Source: Dechloromonas hankyongensis
GTDB taxonomy: Bacteria; Pseudomonadota; Gammaproteobacteria; Burkholderiales; Rhodocyclaceae
Assembly (NCBI RefSeq): GCF_022012295.1
Contig: NZ_JAKLTN010000004.1
Span: 62,001 to 126,000 of the forward strand
Direction: 5' to 3'
DNA: 64,000 nucleotides
Positions within the stretch are counted from its first letter, which is position 1, and each line of letters opens with the position of its first letter. The position numbers were made by a program, and so were the translations under genes. The notes beneath the pieces are model-generated. The model saw only the letters and a program-made list of their open reading frames with translations. It was not told the DNA's origin and did not search any database. Below are positions 7,932 through 17,502 of this stretch, one piece after another.

Positions 7932-9433
7932 GCCCGCACCCCTCCCCTCCTTCGTCGCTCGCCTCGCCGACCGCGCTCGTCGCGCTGCTCAAGCGGCGGG
8001 CGCTGACGCTGGGTTCGGCCCACACCTACGACTACGCGCTGCAGTTCCTGCTGCCGGTGGTCCTCGTGCGCTGCCTGAGCGCCGAGGACTTCGGCCACTA
8101 CCGCCTGCTCTGGCTGACCATCATGACCGTGGCCGGGGTCGCTTCGCTGTCGCTGCCGCAAAGCCTGTACTTCTTCCTGCCCCGCTCCGAGCCGCCGGTG
8201 CGCCGCCTTTACGTGCACCAGACCCTGCTCTATATGCTCGCCGTCGGCCTGCTCGGCGGCTGGGCGGTCAGCACCTGGAACCCGCTGCAGCCGGCCACCA
8301 TCGAGTCGCTCAACCGCTTCGGTCTGCTCCTCCCCGCCCTGGTCGCCTTCTGGGTCAGCGGCAGCCTGCTCGACATCCTGCCCACCATCGAGGAGCGCGT
8401 CACCTGGCAGTCGGCGGCGACCATCGCGCTGGCCACCCTGCGCACCCTGGGCCTGGCCGCCGCCGCCTGGCTGACCAACGACCTCGACGTGCTGCTCTGG
8501 CTGCTGCTCGGCCTGCTGTTCTTCAAGCTCCTGCTACTGGTGCGCTACATCGCCCGCGGGCATGGCCTGGGCGGCAGCTGGCTGTCGGCGGCGAGCTTTA
8601 CCGGCCAGTTCCGCCACGCCGCGCCCTTCGGCCTGTCCAGCGCGCTGTTCGCGCTGCGCGCCCAGGCCGATCAATGGGTGGTAGCCAGCCTGTTCGCCGT
8701 GCACAACTTCGCCACCTTCTCGATCGCCACCGTGCTATGGCCGCTGGTCAACCGTTTCCGGCAATCGGTCAATCACGCCTTCCTGCCCAGCATGAGCCGC
8801 CTGCACGCCGCCGACGACATGGCCGGCATGCTCGACCTGAACAGCCGGGCCAACGTGCTGGTCGGGCGCATGGTCTATCCGCTGCTCGCCTTCACCTTCG
8901 TCTTCGCCGAGGACATGGTGAACCTGGTCTATACCGCCCGCTACGGCGAGGCGGCCCCGGTCATGCGGGTCTACGCCTTCAGCGTCATCGCCCTGGTCGT
9001 CGAGCTGGGCAGCATCACGCTGCTGCTCAAGGAAGGGATCTACGCCCTGCGCGTCAATCTGCTGGCCCTCGCCCTGTCGGTCGCCCTGAGCTGGCTCGGC
9101 GCCACCCGCTACGGCCTGCCCGGGGCGGCCGCCGGCAGCGTGCTGGTGCTCTACATGGATCGCCTGTTCATCCTGCGCCGCATTGCCCTGCGTACCGGAA
9201 TACCTTTCGGTCAGCTGCAGGACTGGCGCACGCTCGGGATGCTCATCGCCTTCTCCACGGTGTCCGGCATGCTGGCCTGGTCGGCGGCCGGGCACTTCTT
9301 CGCCGACAGCGGGCCGGTGCTCCGCATGCTGGCCGGCGGCAGCGTGCTGGCCGGCGCCTACGCCGGGCTCTACGGCCTGTTCGGCAGCACCGGGCGGGGC
9401 GGCCTGCTCGCCGCCATCTGCCAGAAAGAGTGA
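7928..9433 (+). CDS. Polysaccharide flippase (Wzx/PST family)
   Basis: A 501-residue membrane protein with 12-14 predicted hydrophobic helices. Features typical of oligosaccharide flippases include an N-terminal LGSAHTYDYALQFLLPVVLV stretch, QSLYFFLPR near residue 78, a central RAQADQWVVAS block and RQSVNHAFLPSMSRL near 280. Wzx proteins flip undecaprenyl-linked repeat units across the inner membrane. The ATG overlaps the upstream stop (ATGA), and a second glycosyltransferase follows after 10 bases. The substrate is presumably the unit built by the neighbouring transferases. Confidence 0.87.
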   Translation: MSPHPSPPSSLASPTALVALLKRRALTLGSAHTYDYALQFLLPVVLVRCLSAEDFGHYRLLWLTIMTVAGVASLSLPQSLYFFLPRSEPPVRRLYVHQTLLYMLAVGLLGGWAVSTWNPLQPATIESLNRFGLLLPALVAFWVSGSLLDILPTIEERVTWQSAATIALATLRTLGLAAAAWLTNDLDVLLWLLLGLLFFKLLLLVRYIARGHGLGGSWLSAASFTGQFRHAAPFGLSSALFALRAQADQWVVASLFAVHNFATFSIATVLWPLVNRFRQSVNHAFLPSMSRLHAADDMAGMLDLNSRANVLVGRMVYPLLAFTFVFAEDMVNLVYTARYGEAAPVMRVYAFSVIALVVELGSITLLLKEGIYALRVNLLALALSVALSWLGATRYGLPGAAAGSVLVLYMDRLFILRRIALRTGIPFGQLQDWRTLGMLIAFSTVSGMLAWSAAGHFFADSGPVLRMLAGGSVLAGAYAGLYGLFGSTGRGGLLAAICQKE

Positions 9434-9443
9434 GGAAAATCCG

Positions 9444-10640
9444 ATGCTGCGTCCCTTGTTCGTCACTGGATCGCTGGCCCATGGCGGCGCCGAGCGGCAT
9501 TCGATCACGCTGGTCAACCGCCTGGCCGAGCGCGGTCACGACTGCCATGCGCTCTACCTCAAGGCCGACGCCGACCAGCTGCCGCGCCTCCGGCGGCCGG
9601 CCGCCCATGTCCGTGGCCTGGGCGCCGAGGGTTTCTTCGACCGCCAGGCGGTGCGCGACTGCGCCGACCACATCGCGCGCATCCGCCCGTCGGTGCTGGT
9701 CGCCGCCAACGGCTACGCGCTGCTCCACGCCTCGCTGGCGCAGCGCCGCTCCGGCCTGCCGATACCGGTCATCGCCACCTTCCATACCACTACCGTCGAC
9801 AGCGGCCGCGAGCAGTTGAAGCTGCTCATCGAGCGTCCCTTCTTCTGGCGGGCGTGGGCCACCGTGTTCGTCTGCGCCGCGCAGAAACGCCACTGGCTGC
9901 ACCGCGGCCTGGGTTCGCGGCGCAATCCGGTGATCTACAACGGCGTCGATGTCGAGCATTTCCACAACCGCTTCACGGCCGACGAACGCCAGGCCCTGCG
10001 CCGCGTCATCGGCCTGGGCGAGGCCGATTACGTGATCGGCATTTCCGCCGTGCTGCGCCCGGAAAAGAACCATCGTCAGCTCGTCGACGCCCTGACCGTA
10101 CTCCGCCAGCTGGGCCTGCCGGCCCATCTGCTGGTCATCGGCGACGGGCCGCAGCGCGCCGCTCTCGAGGCGCAGGCGCGGACCGCCGGCGTCGCCGAGC
10201 AGCTGCACATCACCGGCTTCGTTCAGGACGTCCGCCCCTATCTCGCGGCCTGCGACGTCGTGGTGCTGTGCAGCCTGAGCATCGAGACCTTTTCGCTGGC
10301 CGCGCTGGAAGCGATGGCCATGGGCAAGCCGGTCGTCCATTCCAACATCGGCGGCGCCGCCGAAATGATAGAACCCGGCCGCAACGGCCATCTCTTCGCC
10401 GCCGGCGACACCATCGACCTGGTTTCCTGCCTGGCCGTCCTGGCCGAACACCGGTACGCCACGCAGATGGGGACCGCCGCCCGCCAGCTGGTCGAGGCGC
10501 GCTTCTCGGAAGGCTGCATGGTCGATCGCTACGAGCGCCTGCTGGCCGAGGCCGTCCGCCAACATCCCGTGGCCGCCCGCACCGGCGGCCTCCCCGAATC
10601 CCATGTCAAACAAGGAGCAAGCAGTCATGAGAACGTATGA
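9444..10640 (+). CDS. Glycosyltransferase, GT4 family
   Basis: A 398-residue GT-B glycosyltransferase. The N-terminal [20 protein letters not shown] is the acceptor-side Gly-rich loop. The C-terminal half carries [60 protein letters not shown] and the donor-binding [18 protein letters not shown]. The ATG at 9444 is chosen over longer alternatives because GAGGAAA lies 7 bases upstream and the GT fold begins there. The 3' end overlaps the epimerase gene by 14 bases. Last 20 residues look unstructured. Confidence 0.9.
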   Translation: MLRPLFVTGSLAHGGAERHSITLVNRLAERGHDCHALYLKADADQLPRLRRPAAHVRGLGAEGFFDRQAVRDCADHIARIRPSVLVAANGYALLHASLAQRRSGLPIPVIATFHTTTVDSGREQLKLLIERPFFWRAWATVFVCAAQKRHWLHRGLGSRRNPVIYNGVDVEHFHNRFTADERQALRRVIGLGEADYVIGISAVLRPEKNHRQLVDALTVLRQLGLPAHLLVIGDGPQRAALEAQARTAGVAEQLHITGFVQDVRPYLAACDVVVLCSLSIETFSLAALEAMAMGKPVVHSNIGGAAEMIEPGRNGHLFAAGDTIDLVSCLAVLAEHRYATQMGTAARQLVEARFSEGCMVDRYERLLAEAVRQHPVAARTGGLPESHVKQGASSHENV

Positions 10641-11727
10641 GGAAGTACTCGAACAGATCGCCGGCGAACGCCGTACCTGGCTGGTGACCGGCGCCGCCGG
10701 CTTCATCGGCTCCAACCTGCTGGAGAAGCTACTCGTCCTGGGCCAGGCGGTGGTCGGGCTGGACAATTTCTCGACCGGCAGCCGCGACAACCTGGAGCTG
10801 GTCAAGGGCATCGTCGGCGAAGCGCGCTGGCAGAATTTCCATTTCATCGAAGGCGACATCCGCGATCTGGCGGCCTGTCGCCAGGCGTGCGAGGGCGTCG
10901 AACTGGTGCTGCACCAGGCGGCGCTGGGCAGCGTGCCGCGTTCGGTCGCCGACCCCATCGCCAGCCACGAAAACAATATCTCGGGTTTTCTCAACCTGCT
11001 GGTCGCCGCCCGCGACGCCAAGGTATCGCGCCTGGTCTATGCGTCGTCGAGTTCGGTCTATGGCGACGACCAGCAGCTGCCCAAGGTGGAAAGCCGGATC
11101 GGCCAGCAGCTGTCGCCCTATGCCGTCACCAAGTACGTCGACGAGCTGTACGCCGCCAACTTCGCCCGCACTTACGATTTTCCGAGCATCGGCCTGCGCT
11201 ATTTCAACGTCTTCGGGCCGCGCCAGAAGCCGGACGGCCCCTATGCCGCGGTGATCCCGGCGTGGATCCAGGCCATGCTGAACAAGGAGCCGATCTATAT
11301 CAACGGCGACGGCGAGACGGCCCGCGATTTCTGCTATGTGGACAATGCCGTGCAGGCCAACCTGCTGGCGGCGATGACCGAGGACCCGGCGGCGGTCAAC
11401 GAGATCTACAACATCGCGCTCAATTCCCAGATGTCGCTCAACATGCTGTTCGAGACGCTGCGCGCGCTGGTCGGCACCCATTTCCCGGAAACCCTGGCCA
11501 TCAAGGCCATCTACCGCGACTTCCGGGCCGGCGACATGCGCTTCTCGCGGGCCAACATCGGCAAGGCACACGGCCTGCTCGGCTACCACCCGGTATGGCC
11601 GGTGCAGCGCGGGCTGAAGAAGACCGTCGAGTGGTACATCGCCCAGTCGCGGGCAGCCAGCGACCGGGAACAACGCATCGTCGCCGGCGAGCCGGTGGCC
11701 GCGGTCCCCGAGAACGCCGCGCTGTAG
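10627..11727 (+). CDS. wbpP: NAD-dependent UDP-hexose 4-epimerase (WbpP/TviC type)
   Basis: A 366-residue extended short-chain dehydrogenase. It has the NAD loop [13 protein letters not shown] at about residues 20-32, the catalytic YxxxK in [13 protein letters not shown] near 170, and [11 protein letters not shown] near 195. The N-terminal [22 protein letters not shown] pattern, split here at the conserved Trp, is typical of WbpP and TviC, which interconvert UDP-GlcNAc and UDP-GalNAc (or their uronic acids) for polysaccharide synthesis. The start at 10627 is set by AAGGAGC 8 bases upstream; an earlier in-frame ATG lies inside that site. It would supply an N-acetylhexosamine donor to the neighbouring transferases. 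Exact sugar specificity is not determined. Confidence 0.88.
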   Translation: MRTYEEVLEQIAGERRTWLVTGAAGFIGSNLLEKLLVLGQAVVGLDNFSTGSRDNLELVKGIVGEARWQNFHFIEGDIRDLAACRQACEGVELVLHQAALGSVPRSVADPIASHENNISGFLNLLVAARDAKVSRLVYASSSSVYGDDQQLPKVESRIGQQLSPYAVTKYVDELYAANFARTYDFPSIGLRYFNVFGPRQKPDGPYAAVIPAWIQAMLNKEPIYINGDGETARDFCYVDNAVQANLLAAMTEDPAAVNEIYNIALNSQMSLNMLFETLRALVGTHFPETLAIKAIYRDFRAGDMRFSRANIGKAHGLLGYHPVWPVQRGLKKTVEWYIAQSRAASDREQRIVAGEPVAAVPENAAL

Positions 11728-11738
11728 TGGTGATGCTC

Positions 11739-11763
11739 CGGCGCCGGCCGGCCGCCGGCGCCG
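11739..11763. terminator. Strong palindromic hairpin between convergent genes
   Basis: CGGCGCCGGC and GCCGGCGCCG form a perfect 10-bp stem with a 5-base loop, lying 11 bases after the epimerase stop and 6 before the end of the convergent PIG-L gene. No T-run follows on either strand. It probably separates the two converging transcripts. Confidence 0.6.
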
Positions 11764-11769
11764 CCCGCC

Positions 11770-12486
11770 TTACTCGAGGATGGCGAATTCGCTGTCAGCC
11801 TCGCTGAGCCGGGCGATGCTCTGCTCGTGCTCGCCCGAGAACAGGTCGGTGTCGCCGCTGATCTTGATGATCTCGAAGGCTTCGGCATAGCGGGCGCGCA
11901 TCTGGTACCCGCGGTACATGGCCCGGCCACGGATGCCTTCTATCCACCAGTCGCCGTTGCGGCCGATCTGGCTGGCGTGGGCGCGCACGCTGTCCATCTT
12001 CTTGTCGATGAAACCCGTGATGTCGATCAGGTACTGGGCGCGGAAGGCCGCCGGCGTGATGCCGCCGGGGATGGTCTGCTCGTACATGTAGACGTTGAAA
12101 TGGTTCTTGCGGGTCGCGGCGATCACGCAGCGCGTCAGGTTGACGTGGTCCTGATGCGAATCCTCGATCCAGTGGGTGAAGATCGAATGCGGCGCCAGAT
12201 CGTGCACGATACCGTCGATGGTGCCGATCGACTTGCGGTTGTAGCCCAGGTCGAGCGACTTCAGCGGCATGAACAGAATGTCCTTGACGCCCATGATGCG
12301 GCCCGCCTCGCGCGCCTCGGCCATGCGCTGCTCGCGGTTGTCGGGCACCGTCGCGACGCAGACATAGACATCGTTGCCAGCCTGGGCCAGGCGGGCGATG
12401 GTGCCCGCCATGCCGATTTCCACATCGTCCGGATGGGCGCCGAAAACGACGATGATCTTGGGTTCTGCTGCAGGGGCCTGGGACAT
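11770..12486 (-). CDS. PIG-L family (LmbE-like) deacetylase
   Basis: A 238-residue probable zinc-dependent N-deacetylase. The metal-binding signature GAHPDDVEIGMAGT lies near residues 19-32, with a later His in EDSHQDHVNL. Family members deacetylate N-acetylglucosamine-containing substrates such as GlcNAc-PI or GlcNAc-malate. Beside this polysaccharide locus it may deacetylate an amino sugar of the polymer or a precursor (inference). The start at 12486 is supported by AGGAGAG six bases upstream, so a start 33 bases further up is not used. It is on the opposite strand to the sugar operon and converges on it. Confidence 0.85.
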   Translation of the reverse strand: MSQAPAAEPKIIVVFGAHPDDVEIGMAGTIARLAQAGNDVYVCVATVPDNREQRMAEAREAGRIMGVKDILFMPLKSLDLGYNRKSIGTIDGIVHDLAPHSIFTHWIEDSHQDHVNLTRCVIAATRKNHFNVYMYEQTIPGGITPAAFRAQYLIDITGFIDKKMDSVRAHASQIGRNGDWWIEGIRGRAMYRGYQMRARYAEAFEIIKISGDTDLFSGEHEQSIARLSEADSEFAILE

Positions 12487-12842
12487 CTCGCTCTCCTGGA
12501 ATGATGGTCCCTGCACCATGGCAGGCTCGGGTTAAGCGCGGTTGCGGGGAAGCAGAAGCGGCATAGTCCTTTCGAGCCACCAGCCGCGGCAGTCCAACTC
12601 CGGACGCCGAAAGGCGCATGCCGGCAACGGCTTCGGCGGCCCGCCCGTAGTCATATCGGCGGCCATGATCCGAATGGCCAGAACCGCGCCGGAGCGCCGA
12701 AAGTCCACTTATCCATCCCGGCCATAGTCGAGCCGGGAATCCCCAAACAGGGAAAGCAAAACGACGCTGTTCATCGTGGAGAAGCGGTGAAGAGCGTTGC
12801 TGGTTTCAATGTGCGGGCGTCGTCCGCCCAAGGAGAAAGACC
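12487..12842. other. Non-coding stretch between PIG-L gene and secreted protein gene
   Basis: No convincing gene is seen in this divergent 356-base region. Short frames lack ribosome sites and family character. It must hold the promoters of both flanking genes, but no clear -35/-10 pair stands out. GAGCCGGGAATC and a short TTATCC word near 12708 are not repeated. Confidence 0.5.
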
Positions 12843-13271
12843 ATGAACCAAGCATCCTTCTGCAACTGTCGCCGTAAGCTCCTGATCGGCCTGCTCGCCT
12901 CTCTCGCCCCGCTGTCCGTACTGCATGCCGCCGATGACAGCGCACAGTTGCGCCAGGACGAGATCGACGCATCGCCGCCGACCATGCCTTCGGAAAGACA
13001 GGAAACCGGCACCACCCCGGGCACGGTCTCCGAGCAGTACGACAGGGACCGGGCGCCATCAACCCCCGATACGCCGCGCGGCGCCCAGGGGCCGATCCGT
13101 ACGGAACCTGGCGAACAACCCTCCGAATACTCGCGCGGAGTACCGTTCCGCTCGACAACCGAGCGGATGCGTCAAGACGAGCGTCGCCGCCAGGACGAGC
13201 GCAACCGCGCGATGCCGGAAAGCACGTACCCGGCTTACCCCCCGGGACGCCCTGATTCACCGACTCCCTGA
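12843..13271 (+). CDS. Hypothetical secreted Pro/Arg/Gln-rich protein
   Basis: A 142-residue protein of unrecognised family. It starts with a signal peptide (basic start RRK, hydrophobic LLIGLLASLAPLSVL, likely cleavage after HAA near residue 29). The rest is hydrophilic and low in complexity, rich in Pro, Arg, Asp, Glu and Gln, with repeated RQDE/RRQDERNR words near residues 110-120, and probably disordered. A clear AAGGAGAAAG ribosome site lies 5 bases before the ATG. Probably a periplasmic or cell-surface protein. No partner can be named. Confidence 0.65.
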   Translation: MNQASFCNCRRKLLIGLLASLAPLSVLHAADDSAQLRQDEIDASPPTMPSERQETGTTPGTVSEQYDRDRAPSTPDTPRGAQGPIRTEPGEQPSEYSRGVPFRSTTERMRQDERRRQDERNRAMPESTYPAYPPGRPDSPTP

Positions 13272-13288
13272 TTCATCTACTCCCTGAC

Positions 13289-13621
13289 TTACGAAGCCAG
13301 GGCCGGCATCTTGCGCGCCACGCGCCCCAGGCTGGCCCCCCGGCACGACGAACTCAGCAGCCGCCGGATGGTGGCGTCGACGGCCGGCGAGATGGCGACC
13401 ACGGCGCCGACGCTGTGTAGCAGGCCCAGCAGGTGGACGCCGTAGAGATCGATTTCGTTGACGTCCGACAGATCGGCTTCCAGATTCTGGTGGCGCCGCA
13501 TGGCATCGATGATGGTCGTTTCCAGCTCGTGGCGGTATTCGAAAGTCATCGGGATTTCCACGCTCAGGCGGAAAACGTTGTTCGGACTGTTCTTCACTAC
13601 GTGAATGTTCGCGGTGTTCAT
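13289..13621 (-). CDS. Small STAS-like domain protein
   Basis: A 110-residue protein resembling the STAS fold of anti-sigma-factor antagonists. It has a beta strand FRLSVEIPMTF, then a helix RHELETTIIDAMRRH, the strand-turn LEADLSDVNEIDLYGVHLLGLLHSV where STAS proteins carry the phosphorylated Ser/Asp (seen here in consecutive pieces at residues 47-72), and VVAISPAVDATIRRLL. The usual DSSG phospho-site is replaced by EIDLYG, so a phospho-switch is not evident. It is followed 22 bases away by the HD-domain gene on the same strand. The 13.3-14.3 kb pair may work together; the function is unknown. Confidence 0.55.
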   Translation of the reverse strand: MNTANIHVVKNSPNNVFRLSVEIPMTFEYRHELETTIIDAMRRHQNLEADLSDVNEIDLYGVHLLGLLHSVGAVVAISPAVDATIRRLLSSSCRGASLGRVARKMPALAS

Positions 13622-13643
13622 GGCTGCTGCTCGATTCGTATAA

Positions 13644-14258
13644 TTAAGGATGGATGCCGAGCGCCGAGCCCAGGCTCCGGACGCCGACGGAAGCTTGTTT
13701 TTTCGCGGCCGGCTTGCGCGTCAGCTCGAAAAACCGCTCGAGAAACTGGTACTTCGCCTCTTCCGGCGACATGAAATCGATGCGCCGGGGAATCGGCGCC
13801 GAGGCACCGGACAGGAGCGGGATGCCCGTTCCCGGATAGACGTCGCGCTGCTCGGTGGACAGGATGATCAAATGGGCGCGGCGGATGGCCGACGCATGGA
13901 AATCGGCGACCCCGAATTTTTCGCCGACCGCGGCCATGATCTTCTTTTCCAGGGCCGGGAATTCCGGCAGCAACAGGCGCAGGGACCATGCCTGGCCACC
14001 GAAATAGGCTGCCGCCGCATCGTGCAACAAGGCCGCGAGGCGATGCTGGACCGGCACCAGGCCGGCCACCAGCAAGCTGTGCTGGGCGAGCGAATAGAAA
14101 TGGCTGGTCTGCCCGTTGTAGCAGCACTGGTAGGCCAGGCCGTGCGCAATATCCTTGATGTCGATCTGGGCGGCTTCCGGTGCCTGCAGGCAGAAATGCT
14201 TGCCGCTGCAGGTCGACAGATAGCTCTTGTCCTGGTGACTGGAATTATGCGAAAGCAT
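13644..14258 (-). CDS. HD-domain phosphohydrolase-like protein, metal site altered
   Basis: A 204-residue member of the YfbR-like HD family. Recognisable blocks are IDIKDIAHGLAYQCCYNGQT (32-51), FYSLAQHSLLVA (54-65), LLHDAAAAYFGG (77-88), LEKKIMAAVGEKFG and RRAHLIILSTEQRDVYP. Family members hydrolyse nucleotide monophosphates using His/Asp metal ligands. His60 and the His79-Asp80 pair are kept, but the usual HDAAEAY-GD is HDAAAAYFGG here, so the conserved Glu and the later Asp are lost. Activity may be changed or absent. Upstream on its strand lies the hairpin-rich 14.6-14.8 kb region. A C-terminal tail of about 25 residues is basic and unstructured. Confidence 0.7.
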   Translation of the reverse strand: MLSHNSSHQDKSYLSTCSGKHFCLQAPEAAQIDIKDIAHGLAYQCCYNGQTSHFYSLAQHSLLVAGLVPVQHRLAALLHDAAAAYFGGQAWSLRLLLPEFPALEKKIMAAVGEKFGVADFHASAIRRAHLIILSTEQRDVYPGTGIPLLSGASAPIPRRIDFMSPEEAKYQFLERFFELTRKPAAKKQASVGVRSLGSALGIHP

Positions 14259-15033
14259 CGGGGCTCCTTTGGTGATAGGGAAAGCGGGGGCCGTCGGGCC
14301 TTTAATACCCGGCTGTTTTGCGACGGCTCGCCCTTGTTATTGACGACGGTTGGCGTGGAGCCCTGTTGGGGTCGGGGTGGCACGCGCAGGCGGATCGGGC
14401 TGTAGGATTTCCCGCTTGCCCTGTCGGAAGGCGCCCGACGGCTCTGGCGGCCGCGTTATGGCATGTGCCTCGACGTCCGTTTCCGGACTGGGTGTTCGAT
14501 CGATCCATGGACAGCACGTTTTGTCTCCAGAATTTTGTTGTTGTCTGCGATTCGCTTGCCGGACAAGCGATGCCGAAAGCATCACAGGCCAGGGCAAGGT
14601 CGTCCGGCCAGGCTCGCCGGGCGCCCGGCGAGCCTGCAACGACATCGGCTGAATCCGTTCCGCTTCGGATACAGCCGATGGGTGAATTTTAGGGACTTGC
14701 CCGTTCTGGATATGTCGGCTAAATAGCCGATATGGGTAGGAATTGCGGCACATATCGCATCGGCATCTTCCTACAAGCCTTCGCCGACACGTCGGCAATC
14801 GCGGCGACTACACAACTTTGGGTATTTCGCAGGCAGTGACGGCCGCATACACTGGCCCCCCAGCGCGGCGCCCATCTGCTCACCGACCCATGGATGGCAC
14901 CCCCTTTTGGAGAAACAGCTTTGGCAGCACTCGACAACCCGGCATCGCTTCTCCTGTCCCCGGGTCCGCTCTTGCGCCATGCTCCGTGCCAGGTCCTGCC
15001 GGGGTCGGCGCCGCAGTCCGTTCACCGCCGGCA
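14259..15033. other. Hairpin-rich intergenic region upstream of the sensor kinase
   Basis: No gene is supported here. Four dyads lie in a row: a perfect 26-bp palindrome (14610-14635); a 9+5-bp stem (14643-14680, CATCGGCTG/CAGCCGATG); a TCGGCT-aaat-AGCCGA stem (14710-14733); and GGTAGGAA (14735-14742) facing TTCCTACA (14768-14775). TACACTGGCCCC near 14847 recurs near 34778. The region is divergent between the HD gene and the kinase, so it likely holds promoters or a structured leader. The kinase frame extends back to a TTG at 14743, but that part does not look coding. Confidence 0.5.
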
Positions 15034-17502
15034 ATGCTGACCAGCGCCACCACCGTCGTCCCGTACCTGCTGGTCATGGCCGGCATCGGGGTAATCGCCC
15101 TGCACTACCTCAAGCGGATCAACGACCATCGCTACCAGGTCAGCAGACTGGCCCTGGCCAAGCGCTATGAAATCCTGGTCAAGCACGCCAACGACTGCAT
15201 CATCATCAGCGACGCCCGGCGCCGCATCATTGACGTGAACAAGCGCTGCCAGATCATCTACGGCTACCGTCCCGAAGAAATGCTGGCCATGACCGATGAC
15301 CGGCTGCGTTCGCCCGCGGCGCGGGCCATGCTCAGTCTGCCGTCAGCCGCCGGCGAGGACGGCGGGCCGCTGCTCTACGAAGATCACCACCGGCGCAAGG
15401 ACGGCAGCGTGTTTCCCGTCGAAATCAGCGAAGTGGTCATCGACATCGACGGCGAATTGCAGATCCACCGCATCGTGCGCGACATCACCGAGCGCCGGGC
15501 TCAGCAGGCCCACATCGCGCAGCTCTCCCTGCTCTCCATCACCCTGGCCAACGTCAACCATGCCATCGCCCACGGCAACAGTCTCGACGAGGTGTTCACC
15601 GGCGGCTGCCAGGCCTGCGTCGAAAACGGTGGCTTCAAGCTGGCCTGGATCGGGGCCGCCGACCGCGAAAGCGGTCTGATCCACATCACCCATCGCTGGG
15701 GCGAGGGCGCGGAACAGCTCGATCAATTCGAGATCGACATCGGCCCCGATCAGGATGACCAGCGCTGCCCGGCGGCCACTGCCTTCCTCGAACAACGGGC
15801 CGTGATCTGCGACGACCTGACCAGCAATCCCGCCTGGCAACCCCACGCCGCACAGCTCGGCATCGCTGGTGCGGTGGCCCTGCCGATCAGCTGCAACGGG
15901 CAGCCGTTTGGCGTGCTCAGCGTGTACAGCAAGCGCCCCAACACCTTCAGCCGCGATGCCGAATGCCTGCTCGGCGAGATCGCCAACGCCCTGTCCTTCG
16001 CCATGCACCATTTCGCCGAGCAGACCGCCAGGCAGGAGGCTCAGAAGGCCCTGAAGCAGCGCGAAGAACAACTACTCAAGGCGGAAGAAACCGCCAAGCT
16101 GGGCCACTGGGAAATTGACCTCGAAACCGGCCGGCCGACGTGGTCGCCGCAGATCTACCGGCTGTTCGAGCGCAATCCGGCCTTCGGGCCGGGCTCGCCC
16201 GAGGAAATGTACAACCGCTATTTCACGGTCGACTCGGCGCGTGTCGCCCAGCAGGGCATCCGCCAGGCGATCATCACCGGCGAACGCGTGCAGCTCGAAC
16301 TGGAACTGCATCTGCCGGGCGAGCGCACTGCCTTCCACGCCATGGTGATCGTCCCCGTGCGCAACGAGGCGGGGCGCACCGTCAGCCTGCATGGCACGCT
16401 GCAGGACATCACCGAGCACAAGCTGATCGAAGCCCGGCTCGGCAAGATGGCCAGCCGCCTGGCCCAGTCGGCGCGCGAATACGAGGATCTGTACCAGAAC
16501 GCACCGGTCGGCTACCACTCCCTGGACAAGGGCGGCACCTTCCAGCGCATCAACCAGACCGGGCTGCATTGGCTGGGCTATTCGCGTGAGGACGTCATCG
16601 GCCGGATGAAGATTTTCGACCTGTTGCCGCCCGAGTCGGTGGCCAGCTTCCGCAAGGCCTTCGACAACCTGATAGCCGGCGGCGAAACGCGCGACCTCGA
16701 GCAGAAACTGATCTGCAAGGACGGCAGCCTGCTGCCCGTCCTCCTCAATGCCACGGCCATCCGTAGCGAGAGCGGCCATTTCCTGATGAGCCGGTCGACC
16801 GCCTACAACATGACCGAGCGCGAGAAGACAGAGTCCGAACGCGAAACCTACCTGCGCCGCCTGGCCCAGCTGTCGCGACGCCTGGTCAACATGCAGGAGG
16901 AGGAACGCCGGCGGCTGTCGGCCCTGCTGCACGACCGCACCAGCCCGAACCTGGCGGCCATCGGCCTCAACCTCAGCGTGCTCGCCATGCCCGGGTCTAC
17001 TGACCTGTCGCCGGAACTGGTCGAACGCCTGGAAGACATCCGGGCGCTGGTCGACGACACCACGGCCAGCATCCGCGAAATCAGTGCCGACCTGCGGCCG
17101 CCGCTGCTCGATTACGCCGGGCTGCAGCCGACCCTGGAAAGTTATCTGCACCAGTTTTCCAAACGCACCGGGACGTCGGCGCGCTTTGCCAGCAAGCTGC
17201 TGACGCGGCCGACACCCGAGCACGAAACCCTGCTCTTCCGCATCGCCCAGGAGGCGCTGACCAACATCGCCAAACATGCGGATGCGACCGCCGTCGACGT
17301 TGCGCTGAAAAACAAGAAGGAAAAGGTCGTCCTCACCATCCGCGACGACGGCAACGGCTTCGACCCCGACACACTGGGACGCAACGGCCACAGCGTCGGC
17401 CTGGGCATGCTCAACATGCGGGAAATGACCGAATTCGCCGGCGGCAGCTTCACCATCGAATCGTCTCCGGCGCAGGGCACCCTGATCCGGGTCGAAATCT
17501 AG
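15034..17502 (+). CDS. PAS-GAF-PAS-PAS sensor histidine kinase (NarX/HisKA_3 type)
   Basis: A membrane-bound kinase of about 822 residues. One N-terminal membrane segment (VVPYLLVMAGIGVIAL) is followed by a PAS domain (about 45-160), a GAF domain (170-330), two more PAS domains (350-465 and 480-605), a HisKA_3 dimerisation domain with phospho-His in LLHDRTSPNLAAIGLNLS, and an HATPase domain (EALTNIAKHA, DDGNGF, GLGMLNMREM). HisKA_3 kinases phosphorylate NarL-type regulators, and one follows 236 bases downstream. The start is unclear: the frame opens at TTG 14743 and has ATGs at 14890 and 15034; the last is used because the membrane segment follows directly and upstream codons look non-coding. 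Confidence 0.8.
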   Translation: MLTSATTVVPYLLVMAGIGVIALHYLKRINDHRYQVSRLALAKRYEILVKHANDCIIISDARRRIIDVNKRCQIIYGYRPEEMLAMTDDRLRSPAARAMLSLPSAAGEDGGPLLYEDHHRRKDGSVFPVEISEVVIDIDGELQIHRIVRDITERRAQQAHIAQLSLLSITLANVNHAIAHGNSLDEVFTGGCQACVENGGFKLAWIGAADRESGLIHITHRWGEGAEQLDQFEIDIGPDQDDQRCPAATAFLEQRAVICDDLTSNPAWQPHAAQLGIAGAVALPISCNGQPFGVLSVYSKRPNTFSRDAECLLGEIANALSFAMHHFAEQTARQEAQKALKQREEQLLKAEETAKLGHWEIDLETGRPTWSPQIYRLFERNPAFGPGSPEEMYNRYFTVDSARVAQQGIRQAIITGERVQLELELHLPGERTAFHAMVIVPVRNEAGRTVSLHGTLQDITEHKLIEARLGKMASRLAQSAREYEDLYQNAPVGYHSLDKGGTFQRINQTGLHWLGYSREDVIGRMKIFDLLPPESVASFRKAFDNLIAGGETRDLEQKLICKDGSLLPVLLNATAIRSESGHFLMSRSTAYNMTEREKTESERETYLRRLAQLSRRLVNMQEEERRRLSALLHDRTSPNLAAIGLNLSVLAMPGSTDLSPELVERLEDIRALVDDTTASIREISADLRPPLLDYAGLQPTLESYLHQFSKRTGTSARFASKLLTRPTPEHETLLFRIAQEALTNIAKHADATAVDVALKNKKEKVVLTIRDDGNGFDPDTLGRNGHSVGLGMLNMREMTEFAGGSFTIESSPAQGTLIRVEI

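Noticed and set aside
9243-11021. Long minus-strand frame opposite glycosyltransferase and epimerase
   Set aside because: Low-complexity antisense product with no motif or ribosome site; both plus-strand genes are clear.
14377-14400. TGGCAC word as part of a sigma-54 promoter
   Set aside because: No TTGC element at the required spacing.
14743-15033. N-terminal extension of the 15.0 kb kinase from a TTG start
   Set aside because: The extra residues show no domain or membrane character, codon use is unlike the rest, and the stretch contains dyads; kept only as a possible alternative start.
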